Part shown: positions 54,278 through 61,650 of the stretch, piece by piece
Layout of the letters: the number at the start of each line of letters is the position of its first letter
How positions within the stretch are numbered: position 1 is the first letter of the stretch
Origin: Cryobacterium gelidum
Lineage (GTDB): Bacteria > Actinomycetota > Actinomycetes > Actinomycetales > Microbacteriaceae
Direction of reading: 5' to 3'
Length of the DNA stretch: 64,000 nt
Assembly (NCBI RefSeq): GCF_004403985.1
Contig: NZ_SOHL01000003.1
Location: 197,212-261,211, forward strand
The notes under the pieces: model-generated
The model's database searches: none
Seen by the model: the letters and a program-made list of their open reading frames with translations, nothing else
What the model was told of the DNA's origin: nothing
Position numbers and translations under genes: made by a program

Positions 54278-54607
54278 ATGAATGACGTCGACAAAGGACA
54301 TGTCAGCCGACACAGTCTGCACCTCCTCTGGGCGGTGCCTCTGGCATTAGCACCCGGTTATGTTGCGGCTTCACTGGCGCGATTCGAGCGCTGCGGGATC
54401 GATCAGTGCCTTGGTGACCCCGGAGGATTCGCATCACCAAGCGCGTCAAACGGAGTCACGGCGGCAATCGTTGCGGGGGTATGCATGTTCGCGGCTCTGG
54501 CGCTCACCCCGTGGTTTCGCACGTTCTGGCTTAGGCTCAATTTCAGCCTCATCCTCTCGGTCCTCGTAGCTGCCTTTTGCATCTGGAGAATTCTCTTCAC
54601 GAGATGA
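54278..54607 (+). CDS. Hypothetical small membrane protein
   Basis: Frame of 109 aa with three predicted helices (LLWAVPLALAPGYVAASLA, GVTAAIVAGVCMFAALALT, FSLILSVLVAAFCIWRIL) separated by short loops with two Cys (ERCGIDQCLG). No family recognised and no strong Shine-Dalgarno. It lies between the broken STAND gene and the IS110 fragment. Confidence 0.4.
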   Translation: MNDVDKGHVSRHSLHLLWAVPLALAPGYVAASLARFERCGIDQCLGDPGGFASPSASNGVTAAIVAGVCMFAALALTPWFRTFWLRLNFSLILSVLVAAFCIWRILFTR

Positions 54608-54829
54608 CCCAATGAGCCCCACTGGGGATCTGCCTGTGGATTATCAATCCACTCGAAAATCCATGCAACCGAGGTATGGGCCCTGGAACCGCTTTGCAGG
54701 AGCGCAAATCAAGGCACAAGAAACGTCATGGTGACGGTACCGAGGATCAGCAGGGCGTGCAGGATCGGGCGGTTGCGCAGTGTGCTTTTTGACATTTTGC
54801 ACCGACGGGGAATCGCAGTGGTGTAGGTC

Positions 54830-55490
54830 ATCACCTGTCCTCTCGGGTGGCGCCACGGCTGATCAGCGTCATGGCCAGCAGGAAGGCGAACAGGAATAAG
54901 CGGCGAGGTGGCCGGCGGTTTCGAAGTGCCTGCCGGCGACTTGGGTGAAGAGCCGGGCTGCGGTCCTGACGCCGACTCCGGGCATGCTCGTCTGGGCAAG
55001 GGGAAGAAGTGCGCCTCCACCAGCTTCTCGACCTCGACGGCGAAATCAGACCGCTGCCGGCGAAGGGCGGCGAGCTGTCCAGCCAAGCGCTGCAGGACCG
55101 TCGCAGCGGCAAGGGTGCCGACGACCACGACGGTCTGTTCACCGAGTGCGTGAGTGCTTTCCTCCGCGAGGCGGCGGCCCATCCGTGAGGCCAGCTTCAG
55201 CAGCCGAGTGGCCATCCGAGTGGTGCCGACAGCTTTCATCGATGCCGGTGACGGGTGATGCTGGAGCGGATCCAGCATGGCCGGGTGGTCTAGGTGCGGG
55301 CCCACGACGCGCGCCAACGCTGGATGGATCTGGGTCAGCAGCCCACGAATCCGGTTGCTAGTCGCGGTCATCGGACCGACGATGTCATCGTCAAAACCAA
55401 GCAACTTCGACAACTCTGCGACCGATTCATCGGCGAGCTGGATCGACCGCAACGCATGCTCGGAGGAAGTGATCCAACAGGCCGCTACCC
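54830..55490 (-). mobile_element. IS110-family transposase fragment
   Basis: On the - strand, sequence typical of the C-terminal two thirds of IS110 transposases is seen: EHALRSIQLADESVAELSKL, TSNRIRGLLTQIHPALARVV, TRLLKLASRMGRRLAEE, EQTVVVVGTLAAATVLQRLA and LRRQRSDFAVEVEKLVEAHF. A frameshift follows near 55000, after which SMPGVGVRTAARL-like and FLFAFLLAM segments continue in other frames. The N-terminal DEDD catalytic part is absent and no element ends are seen. Its upstream end is joined in frame to the integrase remnant. Confidence 0.8.
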
Positions 55491-55854
55491 AATCAGCCGC
55501 ACTCCCCCCGCACCGAGGCACAATGATTACGCGGGCAGTCGTCTCGTCGGACTCATGGGTCTAGTACGACAGGCTGCCCGCCTTCGCACGGGTGAGGATC
55601 TGCTAAAGCCACAGCTCGACGGCGTCAGCGATCGTGCTCGACGGCGCAAGCGCTCCGGTGCCACCGGTAGTCAGTGCCATCGCCTGCCGACTGACATCGG
55701 CGCGCGCCCTCTCCTCGGTGTCGTCCACGGCAGAGAGGCGATGCACGGCGCTACTGTCGTGACGCATGGATGCGCGAGCACGATACCGGCCGCTCGGAGG
55801 GACATCGACGACGATGTTGCCCAGTTCACCAGCGAGAATCTGCGTCCTAACCAT
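55491..55854 (-). pseudogene. N-terminal remnant of a tyrosine-type integrase
   Basis: From ATG 55854: MVRTQILAGELGNIVVDVPP, then GRYRARASMRHDSS, TEERARADVSRQA and GALAPSSTIADAVELWL, the arm-binding and SAM-like start of actinobacterial phage/ICE integrases. In-frame TAG codons interrupt at 55603-55605 and 55561-55563, with integrase-like sequence continuing between and after them (QILTRAKAGSLSY; THESDETTARVIIVPRCG). The catalytic domain is missing; the frame runs straight into the IS110 fragment. The start overlaps the excisionase end, the usual xis-int order. Confidence 0.7.
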
Positions 55855-56068
55855 GCCGATGCTCCTGAACCTAGGTGAGCACATCCTGCAGGTCGTACCG
55901 CACGTGCCGGCCGAGCTTCGGATACGGCGGCCCTGCCTGCATCACACACCAGTCCTCCAGCGTGCGCTCGGGCAGACGGAGCAGCTCGGAAAGCCCGCAC
56001 TGGGTGAGAAACGTGGGAGTGATTTGCGTCGCTGCGTCCATACCCAACAGGTGCGCGAACGACGTCAT
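55847..56068 (-). pseudogene. Excisionase (HTH_17/Xis-like) with a premature TAG
   Basis: Small MerR/AlpA-like DNA-binding protein. From ATG 56068, a start region is followed by LLRLPERTLEDWCVMQAGPP and YPKLGRHVRYDLQDVLT, then TAG at 55871-55873, then VQEHRHG and a TAG at 55847. Relatives typically read TW or similar at the stop position, so TGG to TAG is likely. The truncation removes only eight residues, so partial function cannot be excluded. It overlaps the integrase start. Confidence 0.7.
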
Positions 56069-56773
56069 AAGCAGCCCGCCTGTGCCGTGACAGGCCCGTG
56101 TCGGCCCGGGCAGCAGAAGCCACCAGCAGCCCCGAAGAGGGTTTTTGTTGTAATTTCCGGTAATCGGCCCTGTTTTGGGCCTGAAGAAAAGGATGGGCGA
56201 TCAGTGATTTCGCCGCGGAATCCTGCGCCTGTTAGTGCTGGGGTACCTGGACTCAATCAAGAATGGATGATAGTCGTCTTGGTCTTGTCGCGAACCCGCA
56301 AAAGGGGCGGAATTCCACGGTCGTCATGCTCTTTAGTGTATGCATTGTACGGAGATCTACAGGCGGATTCTGGTCGCATTCCGGGGTTCTGGGCGCGTTT
56401 CTGGTCACATTAGGATGTGGCGGGGTGTCGATATCGGTAAGCCCGCAATGGTCCATGGGACAAGCTTCGGCGCGTTCCGTGAGCGCATCGGTGCAGTGTT
56501 CTGACGCCATTCGGGCGAGTGGACTACGCCAATATTCACGGGGCAATTTGAATATTCCGCTAGGAACGACCCGTCAACTAGGCTCGGAACGGTTCCAGTG
56601 GCTTACTGTCACTCATTTGGTCGAATCTTGCCCAGTTTCTGCAGCCCGATTTGGTATCGCACAGCTTGGTAAAAAGTTATGAAGGTCAAGGTCAAGGTCA
56701 AGGTCAAGGTCAACGCATCGCCCTTGTGGATACTCCTCTCCGCGCCTAACTAGCCCGTTCTCACACGCTTGGA
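56069..56773. other. Non-coding stretch upstream of the excisionase remnant
   Basis: About 700 bp with lower GC than the flanks and no supportable gene, tRNA or element end. It holds the hexanucleotide tandem repeat at 56682-56711. An attachment site could lie here, but I find no long direct repeat to support one. Confidence 0.5.
56682..56711. repeat. Five perfect tandem copies of AAGGTC
   Basis: Five uninterrupted hexamers, followed by AA. The - strand reading gives a run of Asp-Leu in a spurious frame. A likely slippage-prone microsatellite. Confidence 0.9.
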
Positions 56774-57052
56774 TTACGGCGTGAGTATGCCTGCGAGTCT
56801 TCTGGGCGACGGACAAAACTGGTTCTCCAGCAAGGAGCGAAAGCCGAGAGGTGTGTTCGCGCATGTGTCCTTGTAGGACTGTCCGGCGCCTGACGCTACC
56901 GCAACTGCGGACGGGACTGAGAGCAGGATCGCCAGCACGCCCCACATGAGACCGCGGCGGGTGTAAATCGCGTCAAACACAATGTTGGTCGGCACGAACG
57001 GTCGCACTGCAAAGTGGATGCGGGCGGTGACGCCCAAGATGATGCCAAACAC
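56774..57052 (-). CDS. Small membrane protein, probably C-terminally altered copy of a conserved family
   Basis: Frame of 92 aa starting MFGIILGVTARIHFAVRPFV, then PTNIVFDAIYTRRGLMWGV and a helix LAILLSVPSAVAVASGAG. This resembles a family of 110-130-aa actinobacterial membrane proteins known to me only as hypothetical or mis-annotated sulfate permease, with RRFVPTN and TRRGLKWG motifs. After about residue 55 the sequence departs from that pattern (CANTPLGFRSLLENQFCPS), so the end may be frameshifted or replaced. The 57053-57271 interval beyond it has no gene. Confidence 0.4.
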   Translation of the reverse strand: MFGIILGVTARIHFAVRPFVPTNIVFDAIYTRRGLMWGVLAILLSVPSAVAVASGAGQSYKDTCANTPLGFRSLLENQFCPSPRRLAGILTP

Positions 57053-57271
57053 GTGCGCGCTTGCACATTGCGTGCTGTGCCCCCCGTTCGATGGTTGGCT
57101 CGTTCGACTAATATCAAGCGCTACTCGCGAGAAACCCCCAAAGATATTCCGGGATTTAAGGTTTCCTCACCACAAGGTTTTGAAGTGAGCGGATCGGTTG
57201 ATCAGGTGAGTACGCATCAACCCAGACAATTTGCACCTTAACAAACTCACTGGGCGCGTTGAATCGGTCAT

Positions 57272-57300
57272 TTGACACGAACATCTACGTCCATTAGTGT
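57272..57300 (+). promoter_or_regulatory. Sigma70-like promoter of the dhaK-like operon
   Basis: TTGACA at 57272-57277, a 17-bp spacer and TAGTGT at 57295-57300 form a good vegetative promoter. Transcription would begin near 57307, giving a leader of about 80 nt to the dhaK-like start. I see no clear LacI- or GntR-type palindrome around it. Confidence 0.6.
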
Positions 57301-57389
57301 TCAGACCACCTGATTACCTGTTCTCACCGGAGACGCAGCGCTGCGGTGTTTGGATTCAGAACCACGCGATGGAGCGAAGGGTGCCCTCG

Positions 57390-58397
57390 ATGAAGAAGTT
57401 CCTGAACGACCCGGCGCATGCCGTGACGGATTACCTCGTAGGTTTGGCCGCAGCGCATCCGACGATCGTGAAATTTGATGCCGCCCACCGCATCATTGTG
57501 CGCGCAGCGGATCCCCGGACCGGCAAGGTCGGGCTGATTGCGGGGGGAGGTTCTGGTTGCGAGCCGCTCCATACCGGTTTCGTGGGTCACGGCATGCTCG
57601 ACGCTGCCTGCCCCGGCGAAATTTTCACCTCCCCGGTTCCGAAACAGATCGTGGCCGCGACACGAGCAGCGGACCAAGGCTCTGGAGTACTACATGTGAT
57701 CAAGAATTTTAGCGGCGAGGTGATGAACTTCGGTATGGCCACCGAACTGCTTGCTTTCGAAGGAATTGCGATTGACTCCGTGCTTATTGACGACGACGTC
57801 TCCATTCCGGACATGCCAGGTACGGCCGGAAGACGAGGGCTAGGAGCTACCGTGCTGGTTGAAAAGATCGCGGGGGCTGCGGCCGAGCGCGGCGATGACC
57901 TGGCATCCGTAACGTGTATTGCTCGCCGAGTGAATGCCCGCACGCGCACATTCGGGGTTGGTTTAAGCTCGTGCACGCCGCCGCTTCGCGGAAAGCCGAT
58001 ATATGACTTGCCCGATGACGAGATCGAAATCGGCATCGGTATTAGCGGTGAACCCGGTCGGGAACGCGTGGCTATGAGAAATGTCCAAGAAATCGCCAGA
58101 ACCATGATTGCTGAAGTCCTGGCCGATCTGCGGCCAACTCCGGGCGCTGCGCTGCTCGTTATGGTCAATGGGATGGGCGCGACCCCGCTTAGCGAGCTAT
58201 ACGTGCTCTACGGAGAGTGTGATCAAGCGCTCCGCTCGGCAGGGCTGAACCCGGTGCGCAGCCTTGTGGGGAACTATGTCACCTCCCTCGACCAAGCCGG
58301 GGCAGCCCTGACCATTCTCGAACTTGACGACGAAATGACAGTTTTGTGGGATGCACCGGTGCGTACTTCCTCGATTACGTGGGGAGCGTTAGCATGA
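57390..58397 (+). CDS. DhaK-like kinase subunit with substituted active site
   Basis: Paralogue of dihydroxyacetone kinase subunit K, 335 aa, collinear with E. coli DhaK over its length (MKKFLND start, CPGEIFTSPVPKQI, IDDDVSIPDMPGTAGRRG, VEKIAGAAAERGDD, NGMGATPLSELYVLYGE, WDAPVRTSSITWG). All three residues that handle dihydroxyacetone are replaced: GGGSGHEP reads GGGSGCEP (Cys57 for His56), YTGD reads FSGE (Glu110 for Asp109), and GIHGEPG reads GISGEPG (Ser219 for the covalently binding His218). The fold-defining glycines are kept. It is therefore probably not a dihydroxyacetone kinase; a different carbonyl or hydroxy substrate, or a non-catalytic role, is likely. GAAGG lies nine bases before the ATG, and the gene overlaps dhaL (ATGA). 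Confidence 0.88.
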   Translation: MKKFLNDPAHAVTDYLVGLAAAHPTIVKFDAAHRIIVRAADPRTGKVGLIAGGGSGCEPLHTGFVGHGMLDAACPGEIFTSPVPKQIVAATRAADQGSGVLHVIKNFSGEVMNFGMATELLAFEGIAIDSVLIDDDVSIPDMPGTAGRRGLGATVLVEKIAGAAAERGDDLASVTCIARRVNARTRTFGVGLSSCTPPLRGKPIYDLPDDEIEIGIGISGEPGRERVAMRNVQEIARTMIAEVLADLRPTPGAALLVMVNGMGATPLSELYVLYGECDQALRSAGLNPVRSLVGNYVTSLDQAGAALTILELDDEMTVLWDAPVRTSSITWGALA

Positions 58398-59029
58398 ATG
58401 GTCGCGTAGATACCGCACAATTAGCCGCCTGGATGTGCGAATGTTCCCGTCTGATCGACGTGCACATCGACACGTTGAATGATTTGGATGCGACGGGTGG
58501 GGATGCCGACCACGGCTCCAACTTGGAACGCGGCTTCACGGCCGCGACTGCGTCAGGCTTCAGCGAAAAAATGACATCACCGCGCGAACTTCTCAAACAT
58601 GTGGGTTCGACGATCGTCGACATCGTAGGTGGTTCTAGCGGCGCTGTTTATGGCACCTTCTTCTTGCGCATGGCGCTAGCAAGCGGGGAACTCAAGTGGG
58701 TGGACGGCGCTACTTTCGCCCAGATGCTTCGAGCTGGGGGCCAAGGAATCATCGATCGCGGTGGAGCGCAGGTCGGTGATAAAACTCTCTATGACTCGTT
58801 AGCGCCGGCTATCGCTGCCCTAGATAATGCTTTAGTCGCGGGCGAAACTTTGGCCAGCGCCCTGCAAATGGCGGCCGAAGCCGCCGAGGCCGGGCGGGAC
58901 AGCACCGTGGCTTTGGCTGCTCGCAAGGGACGGGCGAGCTATCTTGGTGACCGAACTATCGGCTACGCCGATGCAGGCGCCACGTCAATGGCCCTGGTGC
59001 TTCGAGCAGCCGCGACCACTCTAATCTGA
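58394..59029 (+). CDS. DhaL-like nucleotide-binding kinase subunit
   Basis: Protein of 211 aa, the same length as E. coli DhaL (210), which carries ADP as a bound cofactor and phosphorylates the substrate held by DhaK. The Mg-binding aspartates are intact in LDATGGDADHGSNLERGF (about residue 31), with VGGSSGAVYGTFFLRMA, DRGGAQVGDKTLYDSLAPA and ARKGRASYLGDRTIGYADAGA. Separate K and L subunits with GDADHG are typical of PTS-dependent (DhaM-fed) systems, but no dhaM is in the window. The ATG overlaps the dhaK-like stop, so the two are co-translated. Confidence 0.9.
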   Translation: MNGRVDTAQLAAWMCECSRLIDVHIDTLNDLDATGGDADHGSNLERGFTAATASGFSEKMTSPRELLKHVGSTIVDIVGGSSGAVYGTFFLRMALASGELKWVDGATFAQMLRAGGQGIIDRGGAQVGDKTLYDSLAPAIAALDNALVAGETLASALQMAAEAAEAGRDSTVALAARKGRASYLGDRTIGYADAGATSMALVLRAAATTLI

Positions 59030-59032
59030 CTC

Positions 59033-59935
59033 GTGCGCACACCGAACATGAGCTCCCCCGCTTCTCACAAGGTTGAAGTGGCGCTCGAAGCCGCATCCGA
59101 CATTGCCGAAAGTCCCTGGTGGGATACCGAGCGGGCGCAACTGCTCTGGGTAGATATTCCCAGAGGAGAGATCCATTATTTTGATCCGGTTTCCGGCAGT
59201 GACGACAGCATGAGCGTGGGCCAGCCGGTCGGGGCAGTGGTAGGTCGGCGGTTTGGCGGTGTTGTTTGTGCGGTGCGAGACGGGATTGGCTTTGCCAATC
59301 TCGAGACGGGGGCGTTCGAGCTGGCTCTTCCCATCGAATTGGATCGCCCAACTAACCGCATGAACGACGGCGCTTGTGACCCCGCGGGCCGGCTCTGGGT
59401 CGGCACGATGGACACTAATTTGCGCCCTGGGGCTGGAAGCCTTTACCGTGTATCGGCCGATCTGGTCTCATCGAAGATAATTTCACCGGTGTCGATCTCG
59501 AACGGCCTGGACTGGAGTCCTAACGGTCAAACCATGTACTACATTGACTCCCTGACTCGACAAATTGTCGCGTGGGACTTCGAACCCAGTACCGGATCGT
59601 TGAGCAACAGTCGAACTCTTGTGCAAACCCCCGATGAAGTGGCCACTCCTGACGGAATGGCCGTCGACACGCAGGGCTGCTTGTGGGTTGCGATGTGGGA
59701 CGGTGGCAGCGTACGTCGGTATAGTCCCACAGGTGAGCTGTTGACGGTGATTGATCTGCCCGTCTCGCGGGTCACCAGTGTTGCTTTCGGCGGTGCGCGC
59801 CTAGATCAACTCTTCATCACGTCGGCCCGTGCAGGGCTAACGCCGAATCAACTCGAACGCGAACCACTCGCCGGGTCGATCTTTGTAGTCGATCCGCAGG
59901 TAACCGGCCTGGCCCCACACCGCTTTGCTGGCTAA
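59033..59935 (+). CDS. SMP-30/gluconolactonase family lactonase
   Basis: Six-bladed beta-propeller hydrolase of 300 aa that opens sugar lactones to sugar acids. The divalent-metal ligands of the family are visible: Glu in DIAESPWWD (about residue 26), Asn in SISNGLDWSPNG and Asp in ATPDGMAVDTQGCLWVAMW, with the conserved RMNDGACDPAGRLWVGTMD. It starts at GTG 59033, three bases after the dhaL stop; the ATG at 59048 is an alternative. Its presence implies that an aldose is oxidised to a lactone; no dehydrogenase or dehydratase is in the window. It converges with the PfkB kinase two bases away. Confidence 0.88.
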   Translation: MRTPNMSSPASHKVEVALEAASDIAESPWWDTERAQLLWVDIPRGEIHYFDPVSGSDDSMSVGQPVGAVVGRRFGGVVCAVRDGIGFANLETGAFELALPIELDRPTNRMNDGACDPAGRLWVGTMDTNLRPGAGSLYRVSADLVSSKIISPVSISNGLDWSPNGQTMYYIDSLTRQIVAWDFEPSTGSLSNSRTLVQTPDEVATPDGMAVDTQGCLWVAMWDGGSVRRYSPTGELLTVIDLPVSRVTSVAFGGARLDQLFITSARAGLTPNQLEREPLAGSIFVVDPQVTGLAPHRFAG

Positions 59936-59937
59936 GG

Positions 59938-60915
59938 CTAGCGGATCACGGGTTCCGTCGCGCCGAGGAGGCCGAGTTCGCTTCGAAAAGGCATTCCCTC
60001 CCAATCGCCGGCTACCGTGCACGCGAAGGCGCCAACGGACACGGCCGTTACCAGACGGACCGCTACTGGTGAGCCACGCTGAAGCTCGGATAAGTAGCCC
60101 GCAACAAATCCGTCGCCCGCGCCCACGGTATCTTCAACGGTGACGGTGACGGCGGCCTGTTCGTAACTGACCTCGTTGACGCTTGCGAAGCATCCGTGCT
60201 CGCCAAGTTTAATGATGACCTGTTTTGGACCTAGATCACCGAGCCGTCGAGCGGTCTCAGCCACACTTCCGGTAACGCCTACGGCGATGGCTGCTTCGGA
60301 CTCGCCTGCAAAGACGACATCTGCGAGCCCGATCAGGTCGAGGTATGTGTGACGAGCCTCTGCAGCACCCCACAGTTTCGAACGGTAGTTGAGGTCGAAT
60401 GAAACGAGGACTCCGGCTTCGCGGGCAATACGCATGGCGTGGCGGGTAGCCTGCGCGGCGGACTCCGACAGAGCGGGGGTTATGCCGGTGACATGCAGCA
60501 GGCCCGCTCCACGAATTAGGTCCTCCGGGATGTCTGCGGGCTCAAGTCGAGAACCGGCACTTCCCGCTCGGTAGTACCACACTCTGGTGGCCGAGGCCAT
60601 CCGGCGTTCCTTGATCATTAGACCCGTGGGGGCGTCATCGTCGACTATAACGACCGTGTTCACGCCTTCAGCGGCCAGCTCCCGCCTAATAAGATCCCCG
60701 AGACTATCGCGCCCCACCCGACCGAGCCAGGTGACGGGGGTGCCGAGGCGGCTTAGTGCAATTGCAACGTTGCTTTCCGCGCCGCCCATCCCCAATTGAA
60801 CGTGGCGGCTGAGAGCGAGCATTCCGGGCACCGGGTCTCGAAAGAGTCCCATGGTTTCGCCAAACGTCACGACACCTCCGAGGTGATCGCCGTTTGACGG
60901 GACGCCTTCAATCAT
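59938..60915 (-). CDS. PfkB-family sugar kinase, probable 2-keto-3-deoxygluconate kinase type
   Basis: Ribokinase-fold kinase of 325 aa. Features are VVTFGETMGLFRD near the start, LGMGGAESNVAIALSRLG (substrate lid), VSFDLNYRSKLW and the catalytic anion-hole motif DTVGAGDGFVAGYLSEL near residue 265. FDLNYRSKLW and GETMG are typical of KDG kinases (KdgK). The ATG at 60915 follows GGAG at six bases and overlaps the aldolase stop (ATGA). Together they would phosphorylate and cleave a 2-keto-3-deoxy sugar acid. Confidence 0.87.
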   Translation of the reverse strand: MIEGVPSNGDHLGGVVTFGETMGLFRDPVPGMLALSRHVQLGMGGAESNVAIALSRLGTPVTWLGRVGRDSLGDLIRRELAAEGVNTVVIVDDDAPTGLMIKERRMASATRVWYYRAGSAGSRLEPADIPEDLIRGAGLLHVTGITPALSESAAQATRHAMRIAREAGVLVSFDLNYRSKLWGAAEARHTYLDLIGLADVVFAGESEAAIAVGVTGSVAETARRLGDLGPKQVIIKLGEHGCFASVNEVSYEQAAVTVTVEDTVGAGDGFVAGYLSELQRGSPVAVRLVTAVSVGAFACTVAGDWEGMPFRSELGLLGATEPVIR

Positions 60916-61577
60916 GAAGAGCTCCGGTGGCTGGCAATAAGTTGCACGGCGCGATCGGCTCTTTTCTTCATTTCGTTCAGACTGCCGCCCGTGAAGGCAT
61001 CCCCAATGAGTGGCCCCCCCACCGAGACCGCCAGCGCCCCCGCGCGAAGCCAAGGCAGCACATCATCCAGATTTACCCCACCGGAAGGAATGATCTGAAT
61101 ATCAGGAAAGGGACCGCGCAGTTGCCCAACATAGTCAACGCCTACGGTTGACGCCGGAAATATCTTCACCGCCGTGGCGCCAGCCGTCCAGCCCTGGTGT
61201 AGTTCTGTGGGCGTAAGACCGCCAGGATAAACCGGTACGCCTCGGTCGCACGCTAGATGCACTAAGTCGACGTTCATTGTGGGAGTCACCAAAAAGTCGG
61301 CTCCCGCCTCCAAAGCGAGTTCTGCCTGATTCAGGTTAGTAATAGTGCCTACGCCGAGGTCCACAGTGGCAGGGATGAGCTGGCGAAGTTCTGGGAAAAG
61401 TTCGACAGTTCCCGGTGTGCTCAAGGTCAACTCGATGGACCGAATGCCCGCGGCAGCGAGAACACGAACGACCGGGGCATAGTTGCGTGAATGTGGTGCC
61501 CGCAGGACGGCAATAAGTGGGAATTCGAGAAGAGCGGAGGAAGGAAAGGTACGTGAGGTGCTGGCCCGAAGTGCCAT
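60912..61577 (-). CDS. KDPG/KHG aldolase family (2-dehydro-3-deoxy-phosphogluconate aldolase)
   Basis: Class I aldolase of 221 aa. The general base Glu is in RSIELTLSTPG (about residue 51), the Schiff-base Lys in GATAVKIFPASTVG, and the phosphate loop in IIPSGGVNLDDVLPWL, all as in Eda. The ATG at 61577 is used; its Shine-Dalgarno (AAAGGA) is rather far at 12 bases, so the start is less certain than the identity. It lies 73 bp downstream of the ABC lipoprotein gene and overlaps the kinase gene, so importer, aldolase and kinase are probably one transcript. Confidence 0.88.
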   Translation of the reverse strand: MALRASTSRTFPSSALLEFPLIAVLRAPHSRNYAPVVRVLAAAGIRSIELTLSTPGTVELFPELRQLIPATVDLGVGTITNLNQAELALEAGADFLVTPTMNVDLVHLACDRGVPVYPGGLTPTELHQGWTAGATAVKIFPASTVGVDYVGQLRGPFPDIQIIPSGGVNLDDVLPWLRAGALAVSVGGPLIGDAFTGGSLNEMKKRADRAVQLIASHRSSS

Positions 61578-61650
61578 GGTGTGGATTATTCCTTTGCTAT
61601 TGGTAACAGAACGACGCTTCGGACCGGCCAAATCAGCTCAATGCCAAGAA

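Noticed and set aside
53869-55873. Stop-codon recoding or pyrrolysine at TAG codons
   Set aside because: Intact genes in the window use TAG as a normal stop (for example DUF58, DUF302-neighbour oxidase upstream gene), and the interrupted genes also carry deletions and frameshifts, so decay is simpler.
56682-56711. CRISPR-like array
   Set aside because: Units are six bases with no spacers and no cas genes nearby; no CRISPR array seen anywhere in the window.
56613-56945. 110-codon - strand frame with an Asp-Leu run
   Set aside because: The run is just the AAGGTC microsatellite; the rest overlaps a better candidate gene.
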